Shown piece by piece: positions 32,494 through 40,736 of a DNA stretch of 64,000 nucleotides. Within the stretch, counting starts at the first letter, position 1. Every line of letters begins with the position of its first letter. The translations under genes and the position numbers were made by a program. The stretch is from Agromyces mariniharenae (GTDB taxonomy: Bacteria > Actinomycetota > Actinomycetes > Actinomycetales > Microbacteriaceae): the NCBI RefSeq assembly GCF_008122505.1, contig NZ_VSSB01000002.1, positions 1-64,000 of the forward strand, written 5' to 3'. The notes under the pieces are model-generated. The model did no database searches. It had not been told where the DNA came from and was given only the letters and a program-made list of their open reading frames with translations.

Positions 32494-34422
32494 ATGGCAC
32501 ACCTCCTCGGCGCTGAGCGCCTGCACCTCGAGTTCCCGACGCGCACGGTCTTCGACGAGATCACCCTCGGCATCGACGAGGGCGACCGCATCGGCGTCGT
32601 CGGCCGCAACGGCGACGGCAAGTCGACGCTGCTCAAGCTGCTCGCGGGTCGGCTCGAGCCCGACGGCGGGCGGGTCACGCACCGCCGCGGCATCCGGATC
32701 GGGATGCTCGACCAGGCCGACGCGGTCGACCCGGGACACACGGTCGCCGAGGCCGTGGTCGGCGGCATCGAGGAGCACGTCTGGGCGGGCGACGCGAAGG
32801 TGCGCGACGTCATCGGCGGCCTGCTCGCCGACGTGCCGTGGCAGGCGCAGGTCGCGAGCCTCTCGGGCGGCCAGCGCCGGCGCGTCGCGCTGGCGGCGCT
32901 GCTCATCGGCGACTGGGACGTCGTGTTCCTCGACGAGCCCACGAACCACCTCGACGTCGAGGGCATCGCCTGGCTGGCGCAGCACCTGAAGGCCCGGTGG
33001 GCCGCGGATGCCGGTGCGCTCGTCGTCGTGACGCACGACCGCTGGTTCCTCGACGAGGTGTGCACCGCCACATGGGAGGTGCACGACGGCATCGTCGAGC
33101 CGTTCGAGGGCGGCTACGCCGCGTACGTGCTGCAGCGCGTGGAGCGCGACCGGATGGCCGCGGCATCCGAGGCCAAGCGGCAGAACCTCATGCGCAAGGA
33201 GCTCGCCTGGCTGCGCCGCGGCGCGCCGGCGCGCACCTCGAAGCCGAAGTTCCGCATCGAGGCGGCGAACCAGCTCATCGAGGACGAGCCGCCCGCGCGC
33301 AACCCGATCGAGCTCAACCGGCTCGCCGTGTCGCGCCTCGGCAAGGACGTCGTCGACCTGCTCGACGTCTCGGTCGTCTACCCCGTGACGGATGCCGCGC
33401 CGGACGCGCCCGACGAGAAGACCGTGCTGCACGACCTCGAGTGGCGCATCGCACCGGGGGAGCGCACCGGCATCCTCGGCGTCAACGGTGCCGGGAAGTC
33501 GACGCTGCTCGGACTCGTGACCGGCGCGGTCGAGCCGACGACCGGTCGCGTGAAGCGCGGCAAGACCGTGAAGATCGCGACGCTGAGCCAGGAGCTCGCG
33601 GAGCTCGCCGAGTGGAGCGAGCAACGGGTGAGCGCGGTCATCGCGGAGCAGCGCACGAGCTACACGATCGGCTCGGGCTCGAAGTCCGTCGAGCTCACCC
33701 CCGGACAGCTGCTCGAGCGGCTCGGGTTCACGAACGCGCAGCTCTCGACGCCCGTGAAGAACCTGTCGGGCGGTCAGAAGCGCCGGCTGCAGCTGCTGCT
33801 GATCCTGCTCGCCGAGCCGAACGTGCTCATCCTCGACGAGCCCACGAACGACCTCGACACCGACATGCTCGCCGCGATCGAGGACCTGCTCGACTCGTGG
33901 CCGGGCACGCTGCTCGTCGTGAGCCACGACCGCTACCTCATCGAGCGCGTCACCGACCGGCAGTTCGCGATCCTCGACGGGCACCTGCGCGACCTCCCGC
34001 GCGGGGTGGAGCAATACCTCGAGCTGCGGCGGCAGGATTCCGGTGGTCGAGGAGCGAGCGCCGAACGCACATCCGGTGGTCGAGTAGCGAGCGCCGAAGG
34101 CGCACGCGTATCGAGACCCGAACCTGCTGGTGCATCGGGTCTCGATACGCCTCCTTCGGGGGCTACTCGACCACCGATCACTGCGGCACCCGCGCTCGGC
34201 GGCGCCGAGCGCCGCGCCGCCGAGAAGGAGCTCTCGTCGATCGACCGCCGGCTCGAGAAGCTGCAGGCGCAGATCGCCGAACAGCACGAGCGGCTCGCCC
34301 GCCACGACCAGAGCGACTACGTGGGACTCGGCAAGCTCGGCGACGAGCTCGCGGGGCTCGAGGCATCCGTGGCGGAGCTGGAGACGCGCTGGCTCGAGGT
34401 GTCGGAGGCGCTCGAGGGCTGA
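32494..34422 (+). CDS. ABC-F family ATPase carrying a repeat inside its frame
   Basis: The 642-residue protein has two ABC cassettes: first Walker A GRNGDGKST (about 37-45), signature LSGGQRRR, Walker B VVFLDEPTNHLD; second Walker A GVNGAGKST (about 329-337), signature LSGGQKRR and LILDEPTNDLD. The two halves are joined by the P-tRNA-interaction-type linker. Near 516-561 a palindromic repeat (34041-34176) is read in frame as a Ser/Gly/Ala-rich insert, followed by the coiled coil at the C-terminus. ABC-F proteins act on ribosomes; the subgroup is unknown. TAGGCT (overlapping the ispE stop) lies nine bases before ATG. Confidence 0.92.
   Translation: MAHLLGAERLHLEFPTRTVFDEITLGIDEGDRIGVVGRNGDGKSTLLKLLAGRLEPDGGRVTHRRGIRIGMLDQADAVDPGHTVAEAVVGGIEEHVWAGDAKVRDVIGGLLADVPWQAQVASLSGGQRRRVALAALLIGDWDVVFLDEPTNHLDVEGIAWLAQHLKARWAADAGALVVVTHDRWFLDEVCTATWEVHDGIVEPFEGGYAAYVLQRVERDRMAAASEAKRQNLMRKELAWLRRGAPARTSKPKFRIEAANQLIEDEPPARNPIELNRLAVSRLGKDVVDLLDVSVVYPVTDAAPDAPDEKTVLHDLEWRIAPGERTGILGVNGAGKSTLLGLVTGAVEPTTGRVKRGKTVKIATLSQELAELAEWSEQRVSAVIAEQRTSYTIGSGSKSVELTPGQLLERLGFTNAQLSTPVKNLSGGQKRRLQLLLILLAEPNVLILDEPTNDLDTDMLAAIEDLLDSWPGTLLVVSHDRYLIERVTDRQFAILDGHLRDLPRGVEQYLELRRQDSGGRGASAERTSGGRVASAEGARVSRPEPAGASGLDTPPSGATRPPITAAPALGGAERRAAEKELSSIDRRLEKLQAQIAEQHERLARHDQSDYVGLGKLGDELAGLEASVAELETRWLEVSEALEG
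34041..34176. repeat. palindromic intragenic repeat with partial duplication
   Basis: GGTGGTCGAGTAGC (34075-34088) and its complement GCTACTCGACCACC (34162-34175) enclose a second pair, GCGTATCGAGACCC and GGGTCTCGATACGC. The left arm has a degenerate copy 33 bases earlier (34041). This is the form of a widespread Microbacteriaceae hairpin repeat, normally found between genes. Here it lies inside the ABC-F gene and keeps the frame open. Confidence 0.85.
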
Positions 34423-34558
34423 GCCGGCGCGGCCCGGAGCACGCGGCGGGACGAACGATGTTCGTGTTGCTCGCAGCATCCGTCGTAACACAGCTTCACA
34501 TCCGCAGGAACTGTGACCGATCGTGACCCCTCTGGCGCAGGCCCGAAGATCCTTCGCC

Positions 34559-34688
34559 TAACGTGGAGGTGCGCGCGCGTTCGCGGCATCGAAGCCCCCA
34601 TCGTTCACCGACCGTGGCGGAGCCATGCCTGCTCCACGCACACCAGCACCCTGGACGCGCGCGCCCATGCGAAAGGGAGTCCACCGGA
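34559..34688 (+). promoter_or_regulatory. candidate promoter and leader of metQNI
   Basis: TAACGT at 34559-34564 is a possible -10, which would give a leader of about 115 bases before metQ. A small stem (GGAGC/GCTCC) around 34617-34640 is visible. I searched by eye for SAM-I, SAM-II and SAM-IV cores and found none. Ribosome site: AAAGGGAG. Confidence 0.35.
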
Positions 34689-35591
34689 ATGTCACGCACC
34701 AGCACCAAGATCCTCGCCGCGCTTGCGGCCCTTCCCCTGATCGCCGGCCTCGCCGCCTGCGCCTCGCCTGCAGCGGGCGACGCGGGCGCCGCGGCCGACG
34801 ACGTCGTGAAGATCGGCGTCGTCGGCAAGGGCGACCCCCAGTGGGCCGCCTTCGAGGAGGCCGCGGCCGCCGAGGACATCCAGATCGAGATCGTCGACTT
34901 CGCCGACTACGCGCAGCCGAACCCCGCCCTCACCGAGGGCGAGCTCGACCTGAGCCAGTTCCAGCACATCGTGTACCTGGCCGACTACAACGTGTCGGCG
35001 GGCGAGGACCTCGCGCCGATCGGCTCGACGGCGATCTACCCGCTCGGGCTGTACTCGCTGAAGTACGACTCCGTGAAGGACATCCCCGCCGGTGAGACGG
35101 TCGCCGTGCCGAACGACGCCTCGAACCAGGCTCGTGCGCTGCTCGTGCTGCAGTCCGCCGGGCTCATCGAGCTGAAGAGCGGCGGCACGATCTTCTCCGA
35201 CCTCGCCGACATCGACGAGGCGAACTCGAAGGTGAAGGTCACCGCGCTCGAGGCGTCGCTCACGCCGACGTCGCTGCCCGACGTCGCCGCCGCCATCATC
35301 AACAACGACTTCGTCGAGGACACCGGCCTCACGTTCGAGGACGCGATCGCGAAGGACGACCCGAGCGACCCGAACGCCCTGCCGTACGTGAACATCTTCG
35401 CCGCGCGCGCGGACGACACGGACGACGCGACCTACCTGAAGCTAGTCGAGATCTTCCAGACCGACCCGGCGGTGCAGGAGGCGCTCGTCGACGCCTCGGG
35501 CGGCACGGGCGTGCCGATCGTCACGCCGGTGGAGGACCTCGAGGACTCGCTCGCGAAGGTCGAGGCCGACACGAAGTCCGCCAAGGGCTGA
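34689..35591 (+). CDS. metQ: methionine ABC importer substrate-binding lipoprotein (NlpA family)
   Basis: The 300-residue protein has a lipoprotein signal peptide (MSRTSTKILAALAALPLIAG, lipobox LAAC, lipid Cys at 24) and the NlpA fold: VVKIGVVGKGDPQWAAFEEAA, QFQHIVYLADYN, GLYSLKYDSVKDIPAGETVAVPNDASNQARAL, and a late AIINNDFVED. It should bind methionine outside the cell and hand it to MetI. It is the first gene of metQ-metN-metI. ATG at 34689 is set by the lipoprotein signal. Confidence 0.95.
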   Translation: MSRTSTKILAALAALPLIAGLAACASPAAGDAGAAADDVVKIGVVGKGDPQWAAFEEAAAAEDIQIEIVDFADYAQPNPALTEGELDLSQFQHIVYLADYNVSAGEDLAPIGSTAIYPLGLYSLKYDSVKDIPAGETVAVPNDASNQARALLVLQSAGLIELKSGGTIFSDLADIDEANSKVKVTALEASLTPTSLPDVAAAIINNDFVEDTGLTFEDAIAKDDPSDPNALPYVNIFAARADDTDDATYLKLVEIFQTDPAVQEALVDASGGTGVPIVTPVEDLEDSLAKVEADTKSAKG

Positions 35592-35683
35592 TCCGCACCA
35601 CGATCCACGATCGATCGCCACGAGCGGGCGGCGGGCGCCGAATCGGCCTCCGCCGCCCGCCGCGGCGTGCGGAAGGAGCATCC

Positions 35684-36712
35684 ATGGCCCTCGTGAGCCT
35701 CACCAACGTCACCAAGACCTACCCGGCCGCCGAGCGCGGCGGGGCGCCGGTCGTCGCCGTCGACGACGTCACGCTCGACATCGAGCCCGGCGACGTCTAC
35801 GGCATCATCGGCTACTCGGGCGCGGGCAAGTCCACGCTCGTGCGCCTCGTCAATGCGCTCGAGCCCGCGACCTCGGGCTCCATCACCGTCGACGGGCGCG
35901 ACCTGACGGCGATGCCCGAGCGCGAGCTCCGCGGCATCCGCCTCGGCATCGGCATGATCTTCCAGCAGTTCAACCTGTTCGGGTCGAAGACGGTGCAGCA
36001 GAACGTCGCGTACCCGCTGAAGGTCGCGGGCGCGTCGAAGTCGGAGATCGAGGCCCGAGTCGCCGAGCTGCTCGACTTCGTGGGGCTCGCCGACAAGGCG
36101 CGCAACCACCCCGACCAGCTCTCGGGCGGGCAGAAGCAGCGCGTCGGCATCGCCCGCGCGCTCGCCACGTCGCCGCGGCTGCTGCTCGCCGACGAGGCGA
36201 CCAGCGCGCTCGACCCCGAGACGACGTACGAGGTGCTCGAGCTCCTGAAGCGCGTGAACCGGGAGTTCGGCGTGACGATCATCGTGATCACGCACGAGAT
36301 GGACGTCATCCAGTCGATCGCGACGAAGGTCGCCGTGATGGACGGCGGCCGGGTGATCGAGCACGGCGACGTGTTCGACGTGTTCTCCGACCCGCAGAAC
36401 CCGTCGTCGGCGCGATTCGTCTCGACGGTCGTGAAGGGCATCCCGTCGCCGGCGGAGCTCGCGGTGCTCCGCGAGCGGCACGAGGGCCGCATCGTCACGA
36501 TCTCGTTCCGCGACGGCGACGCCTCGCAGGCCTCGGTGTTCCTCGAGCTCGGCGCGGCGGGCCTCGAGTTCGAGCTCGTGTACGGCGGCATCAACGACAT
36601 CCAGGGACGCGCGTTCGGGCACCTGACGCTCGCGATCCGGGGCGCGGATGCCGCGATCGACGCCGCGCTCGCGAGCATCGGCTCCCGCGTCGACGTGACG
36701 GAGGCAGCCTGA
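35684..36712 (+). CDS. metN: methionine ABC importer ATPase
   Basis: The 342-residue protein has Walker A GYSGAGKST (about 43-51), IFQQFNLFGSKTV, signature LSGGQKQR, Walker B LLLADEATSALDP and the H-loop VITHEMDVI. A C-terminal NIL domain (about 260-335, FELVYGGINDIQGRAFGHLTL) is present; in known MetN it binds methionine and shuts the transporter. TGATG joins it to metI. GGAAGGAGC precedes the ATG. Confidence 0.97.
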   Translation: MALVSLTNVTKTYPAAERGGAPVVAVDDVTLDIEPGDVYGIIGYSGAGKSTLVRLVNALEPATSGSITVDGRDLTAMPERELRGIRLGIGMIFQQFNLFGSKTVQQNVAYPLKVAGASKSEIEARVAELLDFVGLADKARNHPDQLSGGQKQRVGIARALATSPRLLLADEATSALDPETTYEVLELLKRVNREFGVTIIVITHEMDVIQSIATKVAVMDGGRVIEHGDVFDVFSDPQNPSSARFVSTVVKGIPSPAELAVLRERHEGRIVTISFRDGDASQASVFLELGAAGLEFELVYGGINDIQGRAFGHLTLAIRGADAAIDAALASIGSRVDVTEAA

Positions 36713-37371
36713 TGGATCGCCTGTTCGAACTCCAGGGCGAGTTCTGGGTCGCCGCCGTCGAGACCCTCTACATGGTGGCGCTCACGCTGCTCTTCGGCGG
36801 CATCGCGGGGCTCCTGCTCGGCGTCGCGCTCTACACGACGCGTCCCGGCAGCCTGCTGTCGAACCGCGTCGTGTACAACGTGGTCAACGTCGTCATCAAC
36901 TTCTTCCGACCCATCCCGTTCATCATCTTCATCGCGGCCGTGCAGCCGCTCGCGCGGGTCGTCGTGGGCACCGGCATCGGCAACAACGCGCTCATCTTCG
37001 CGCTGTCGCTCGCGGCATCCTTCGCGATCGCGCGCATCGTGGAGCAGAACCTGCTCACGGTGTCGCCGGGCGTGATCGAGGCGGCGCGCGCGATGGGCGC
37101 GGGCCCGATCCGGATCCTCGTCACCGTCATCATCCCCGAGGCGCTCGGTCCGCTCATCCTCGGCTACACGTTCGTGCTCGTCGCGATCGTGGACATGACC
37201 GCGGTCGCCGGCCTCATCGGCGGCGGCGGCCTCGGCACGTTCGCGCAGGTGTACGGCTACCGCCAGTTCGAGCCGGTCATCACGTGGGCCGCCGTGCTGC
37301 TCATCGTCGTGTTCGTGCAGGGGGTGCAGTTCCTCGGCAACTGGCTCGCGCGCAGGGTGTTGCGGCGGTGA
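36712..37371 (+). CDS. metI: methionine ABC importer permease
   Basis: The 219-residue membrane protein has five helices and the EAA loop VIEAARAMGAGPIRILVTVIIPEALGPLI (about 122-150) that docks with MetN. It opens with FELQGEFWVAAVETLYMVALT, typical of MetI. The ATG overlaps the metN stop. The operon has no known terminator except the 15-bp inverted repeat at 37398-37480. Confidence 0.96.
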   Translation: MDRLFELQGEFWVAAVETLYMVALTLLFGGIAGLLLGVALYTTRPGSLLSNRVVYNVVNVVINFFRPIPFIIFIAAVQPLARVVVGTGIGNNALIFALSLAASFAIARIVEQNLLTVSPGVIEAARAMGAGPIRILVTVIIPEALGPLILGYTFVLVAIVDMTAVAGLIGGGGLGTFAQVYGYRQFEPVITWAAVLLIVVFVQGVQFLGNWLARRVLRR

Positions 37372-37397
37372 CACGAGTCGCCGACGCGAGCTGCTGA

Positions 37398-37480
37398 CGG
37401 GAATGCAGGAAGGATCCCGGGACACGCCGTCCAAGCATCCGCGACACGACGGACGGGGGCCGGTTCTTCCTGCATTCCCG
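37398..37480. repeat. inverted repeat between convergent metI and marR
   Basis: CGGGAATGCAGGAAG (37398-37412) has a perfect inverted copy at 37466-37480. Inside lie a CCGTCC/GGACGG pair and CCC/GGG. It sits in the 180-base gap between metI and the marR stop and may be a two-way terminator. The ATGCAGG core recurs in hairpins at 62782 and 63842. Confidence 0.7.
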
Positions 37481-37551
37481 ATCGGAGCGTGCGCCGGGGA
37501 GGGAGAGCGTCGCGGCCAGAGCACCGCGACTCGGGCAGAGGAGCCCGCGGC

Positions 37552-38043
37552 TCAGTCGAACCCGAGGCTGAGCTTGCGCAGCAGCGCCGCGAGCCGCTTC
37601 TGCTCGGCCGCGGGCAGGCTCTCGAGCAGCTCCGACTCGGCGTCGACGAGCCGCGTGATGGCGGCGTCGACGCGGGTGAGGCCGGCCGGGCTCATCTCCA
37701 CGAGGATGCCGCGCCCGTCGTTCGGGTCGGTCTGCCGCGACACGAGCCCGCGCTCGACGAGCCGGTCGATGCGGTTCGTCATGGTGCCGCTCGAGACGAG
37801 GGTCTGCTGCAGCAGCTGCTTCGGCGAGAGCCGGTAGGGCGTGCCCGCGCGCCGCAGCGCGGAGAGCACGTCGAACTCGGATGCCTCGAGCTCCGACCGT
37901 GCGAACGCCTGCCGCCGCGCGCGGTCGAGGTGCTTCGACAACCGCGCGACGCGCGAGAGCACCTGCAGCGGCGCGAAGTCGAGGTCGGGACGCTCGCGCT
38001 CCCAGTCGCCCACGATCCGGTCGACCTCGTCAGCATCGGTCAT
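37552..38043 (-). CDS. MarR family transcriptional regulator
   Basis: The 163-residue winged-helix protein has the MarR layout: ASEFDVLSALRRAGTPYRLSPKQLLQQTLVSSGTMTNRIDRLVERGLVSRQTDPNDGRG-type sequence in pieces, with the recognition helix in SSGTMTNRIDRLVERGL (about 84-100) and wing DPNDGRGILVEMS. The target is not known. It is leftward, divergent from tRNA-Gln/glmU, 141 bases away. Confidence 0.93.
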   Translation of the reverse strand: MTDADEVDRIVGDWERERPDLDFAPLQVLSRVARLSKHLDRARRQAFARSELEASEFDVLSALRRAGTPYRLSPKQLLQQTLVSSGTMTNRIDRLVERGLVSRQTDPNDGRGILVEMSPAGLTRVDAAITRLVDAESELLESLPAAEQKRLAALLRKLSLGFD

Positions 38044-38184
38044 CCCGCCATCATCCCACCGCAGGGGTGCGACGGATGCCGCGCAGCTGCAGCCCACTGC
38101 AGGCCACGGCGAGCGGATGCCGCGGGGCCGCACGCGTGCGCCATGGCAGACTTGTGGGCGGCGCAGGGCCCGACCCCCGCGCAG

Positions 38185-38256
38185 TCCGCCATGGTGTAAC
38201 GGCAGCACGACAGCCTTTGGAGCTGTGAGGACCAGGTTCGAATCCTGGTGGCGGAG
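38185..38256 (+). tRNA. trnQ: tRNA-Gln (anticodon UUG)
   Basis: The 72-base gene folds as a cloverleaf: acceptor TCCGCCA with TGGCGGA, D-arm GGTGTAACGGC-type, anticodon loop CTTTGGA (UUG, Gln), variable GAGG, T-arm CCAGG TTCGAAT CCTGG. Discriminator G at 38256. CCA is not encoded. The next base but one begins the glmU ATG. Confidence 0.97.
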
Positions 38257-38257
38257 C

Positions 38258-39715
38258 ATGGACCAGCAACTCGCCATCATCGTGCTCGCCGCGGGCCAGG
38301 GCACGCGCATGAAATCCGCCACCCCGAAGCTCCTGCACCCCCTCGCGGGGTCGCCGATCGTGGCCCACGTGCTGCGCACGGCGCAGGCGCTCGACGCCGC
38401 CCACGTGATCGCCGTGGTGCGGCACGAGCGCGACCAGGTCGCCGCCGCCGTCGAGGCGACGCTGCCCGGCACGGTCGTGGTCGACCAGGACGAGATCCCC
38501 GGCACCGGGCGCGCGGTCGAGCAGGCCATCGCCGTGCTGCCCGACGACTTCGCGGGCGAGGTCCTCGTGCTGAACGGCGACGTGCCGCTCCTCGACGCCG
38601 ACACGCTCGCCGCCTTCCTCGAGCGGCACCGCGGCCATGCCGCGCAGGCATCCGTGCTCTCGGCGTTCTACGACGACCCCACGGGCTACGGCCGCGTCGT
38701 GCGCGACGACCACGGCGCGTTCGACCGCATCGTCGAGCAGAAGGACGCGAGCGACGACGAGCGCGCGATCGACGAGATCAACGCCGGCATCTACGCGTTC
38801 GGCGCGGGCGCCCTTCGCGACCAGCTCGCGAACCTCACGACCGACAACGCACAGGGCGAGAAGTACCTCACCGACGTGATCCAACTGCTGCGCTCCGCGG
38901 GCTCCGAGGTCGAGGCCGTGCCCGTGTCGGCGCCGTGGCTCGTCGCGGGCATCAACGACCGCGCGCAGCTGTCGGAGACCGCGGCCCGCCTCAACGCGCT
39001 CATCGTGCGCGGCTGGCAACTCGCCGGCGTCACGATCGAGGACCCGGCCACGACGTGGATCGACCTCGACGTGAAGCTCGAGCCCGACGTGACGATCCGC
39101 CCCGGCACGCAGCTGAAGGGCGCCACGGTCGTCGCGACCGGCTCGGTGATCGGCCCCGACACGACGCTCGTCGACTGCGAGGTCGGCCGGGGCGCCGAGG
39201 TGAAGCGCACGGATGCCACGCTGTCGGTCATCGGCGACGGGGCGACCGTCGGCCCCTTCTCGTTCCTCCGGCCCGGCACGGTGCTCGGCGCCGACGGCAA
39301 GATCGGCGCCTTCGTCGAGACGAAGAACGCGACCATCGGCGAGGGCAGCAAGGTGCCGCACCTCTCGTACGTCGGCGACGCCACGATCGGGGTGCACTCG
39401 AACATCGGCGCGGGCTCGATCTTCGCCAACTACGACGGCGTGCGGAAGCACCACTCCGAGGTGGGATCGCACGTGCGCACCGGCTCGCACGGCGTGTTCG
39501 TCGCGCCCGTTAGGATTGCCGATGGGGCCTACACGGGCGCCGGCACGGTCGTCCGCAAGGACATCCCGGCCGGGGCGCTGGCCGTGAACGTGGCCCCGCA
39601 ACGCAACATCGAGGGATGGGTCAGGACGCACCGACCCGGCACCGCGGCGGCCCAGGCGGCCGAGGCGGCCGACGAGGCATCCGGGCCCGAATCGCACGAC
39701 GCAGCCGCCGACTGA
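38258..39715 (+). CDS. glmU: bifunctional GlmU: GlcN-1-P acetyltransferase / GlcNAc-1-P uridyltransferase
   Basis: The 485-residue protein has both domains: an N-terminal pyrophosphorylase (IIVLAAGQGTRMKS, LNGDVPLLDADT, NAGIYAF) and a C-terminal left-handed beta-helix (VTIRPGTQLKGATVV, NIGAGSIFANYDGVRKH). It makes UDP-GlcNAc for peptidoglycan. The ATG lies only one base after the tRNA-Gln discriminator, so the start has no ribosome site of its own outside the tRNA. Downstream is prs, 35 bases away. Confidence 0.97.
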   Translation: MDQQLAIIVLAAGQGTRMKSATPKLLHPLAGSPIVAHVLRTAQALDAAHVIAVVRHERDQVAAAVEATLPGTVVVDQDEIPGTGRAVEQAIAVLPDDFAGEVLVLNGDVPLLDADTLAAFLERHRGHAAQASVLSAFYDDPTGYGRVVRDDHGAFDRIVEQKDASDDERAIDEINAGIYAFGAGALRDQLANLTTDNAQGEKYLTDVIQLLRSAGSEVEAVPVSAPWLVAGINDRAQLSETAARLNALIVRGWQLAGVTIEDPATTWIDLDVKLEPDVTIRPGTQLKGATVVATGSVIGPDTTLVDCEVGRGAEVKRTDATLSVIGDGATVGPFSFLRPGTVLGADGKIGAFVETKNATIGEGSKVPHLSYVGDATIGVHSNIGAGSIFANYDGVRKHHSEVGSHVRTGSHGVFVAPVRIADGAYTGAGTVVRKDIPAGALAVNVAPQRNIEGWVRTHRPGTAAAQAAEAADEASGPESHDAAAD

Positions 39716-39750
39716 CGCACCGGCCCACGCGGGTGGAGAGGACACACCAC

Positions 39751-40728
39751 ATGTCGGGAATCGAGACCACCGGATCGAAGCGCCTCGTGCTCGTCTCCGG
39801 CAGGGCCCACCCCGAGCTCGCGGAGCAGATCGCGGAGGAGCTCGGCACCGAGCTCATGCCCACCGATGCGCGCACCTTCGCCAACGGGGAGATCTACGCC
39901 CGCTTCGACGAGAGCGTGCGCGGCACCGACGCCTTCGTGATCCAGTCGCACACGTCGCCCATCAACGAGTGGCTGATGGAGCAGCTCATCATGATCGACG
40001 CGCTGAAGCGCGCGTCGGCCAAGCGCATCACGGTCGTCTCGCCGTTCTATCCCTACGCCCGGCAGGACAAGAAGGGCCGCGGCCGCGAGCCCATCTCGGC
40101 GCGGCTCGTCGCCGACCTCTACAAGGCCGCCGGCGCCGACCGCATCATGTCGATCGACCTGCACGCGGCGCAGATCCAGGGCTTCTTCGACGGCCCGGTC
40201 GACCACCTCTTCGCGATGCCCGTGCTGCTCGAGCACTTCAAGGCGCGGCTCGACCCCACGACCCTCACGGTCGTCTCGCCCGACATGGGCCGCGTGCGCG
40301 TCGCCGACATCTGGAGCGACAAGCTCGGCGTGCCCCTCGCGATCATCCACAAGCGCCGCGACCCCCTCGTGCCCAACCAGGTGTCGGTGCACGAGATCGT
40401 CGGCACCGTCGAGGGCCGCGTGTGCCTCCTCGTCGACGACCTCATCGACACGGGCCGCACCATCGTGAAGGCCGCCGAGGCACTGAAGGCCAACGGCGCG
40501 ATCGGCGTCGTCGTCGCGGCGACGCACGCGGTGTTCTCGCACCCGGCGGTCCAGATCCTGCAGAACGAGTCGATCGACGCCGTCGTCGTCACCGACACGC
40601 TGCCCATCCCGCCCGAGAAGCGCTGGGATCGCCTCACGGTGCTGCCCATCGCGCCGCTCCTGGCCCGGGCCATCCACGAGGTGTTCGAGGACGGCTCGGT
40701 GACGAGCATGTTCGACGGCGCCGCCTAG
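39751..40728 (+). CDS. prs: ribose-phosphate pyrophosphokinase
   Basis: The 325-residue class I PRPP synthase has LVLVSGRAHPELAEQIAEEL, FANGEIYARFDESVRG, the FYPYARQDKK flexible loop region, DLHAAQIQGFF, and the PRPP-binding LLVDDLIDTGRTI (about 229-241). It makes PRPP from ribose-5-phosphate and ATP. The gene follows glmU, as in most actinobacteria. Confidence 0.97.
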   Translation: MSGIETTGSKRLVLVSGRAHPELAEQIAEELGTELMPTDARTFANGEIYARFDESVRGTDAFVIQSHTSPINEWLMEQLIMIDALKRASAKRITVVSPFYPYARQDKKGRGREPISARLVADLYKAAGADRIMSIDLHAAQIQGFFDGPVDHLFAMPVLLEHFKARLDPTTLTVVSPDMGRVRVADIWSDKLGVPLAIIHKRRDPLVPNQVSVHEIVGTVEGRVCLLVDDLIDTGRTIVKAAEALKANGAIGVVVAATHAVFSHPAVQILQNESIDAVVVTDTLPIPPEKRWDRLTVLPIAPLLARAIHEVFEDGSVTSMFDGAA

Positions 40729-40736
40729 GCCGACCG

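Noticed and set aside
34423..34688. SAM riboswitch upstream of metQ
   Set aside because: None of the conserved SAM-I, SAM-II or SAM-IV cores could be found by eye.
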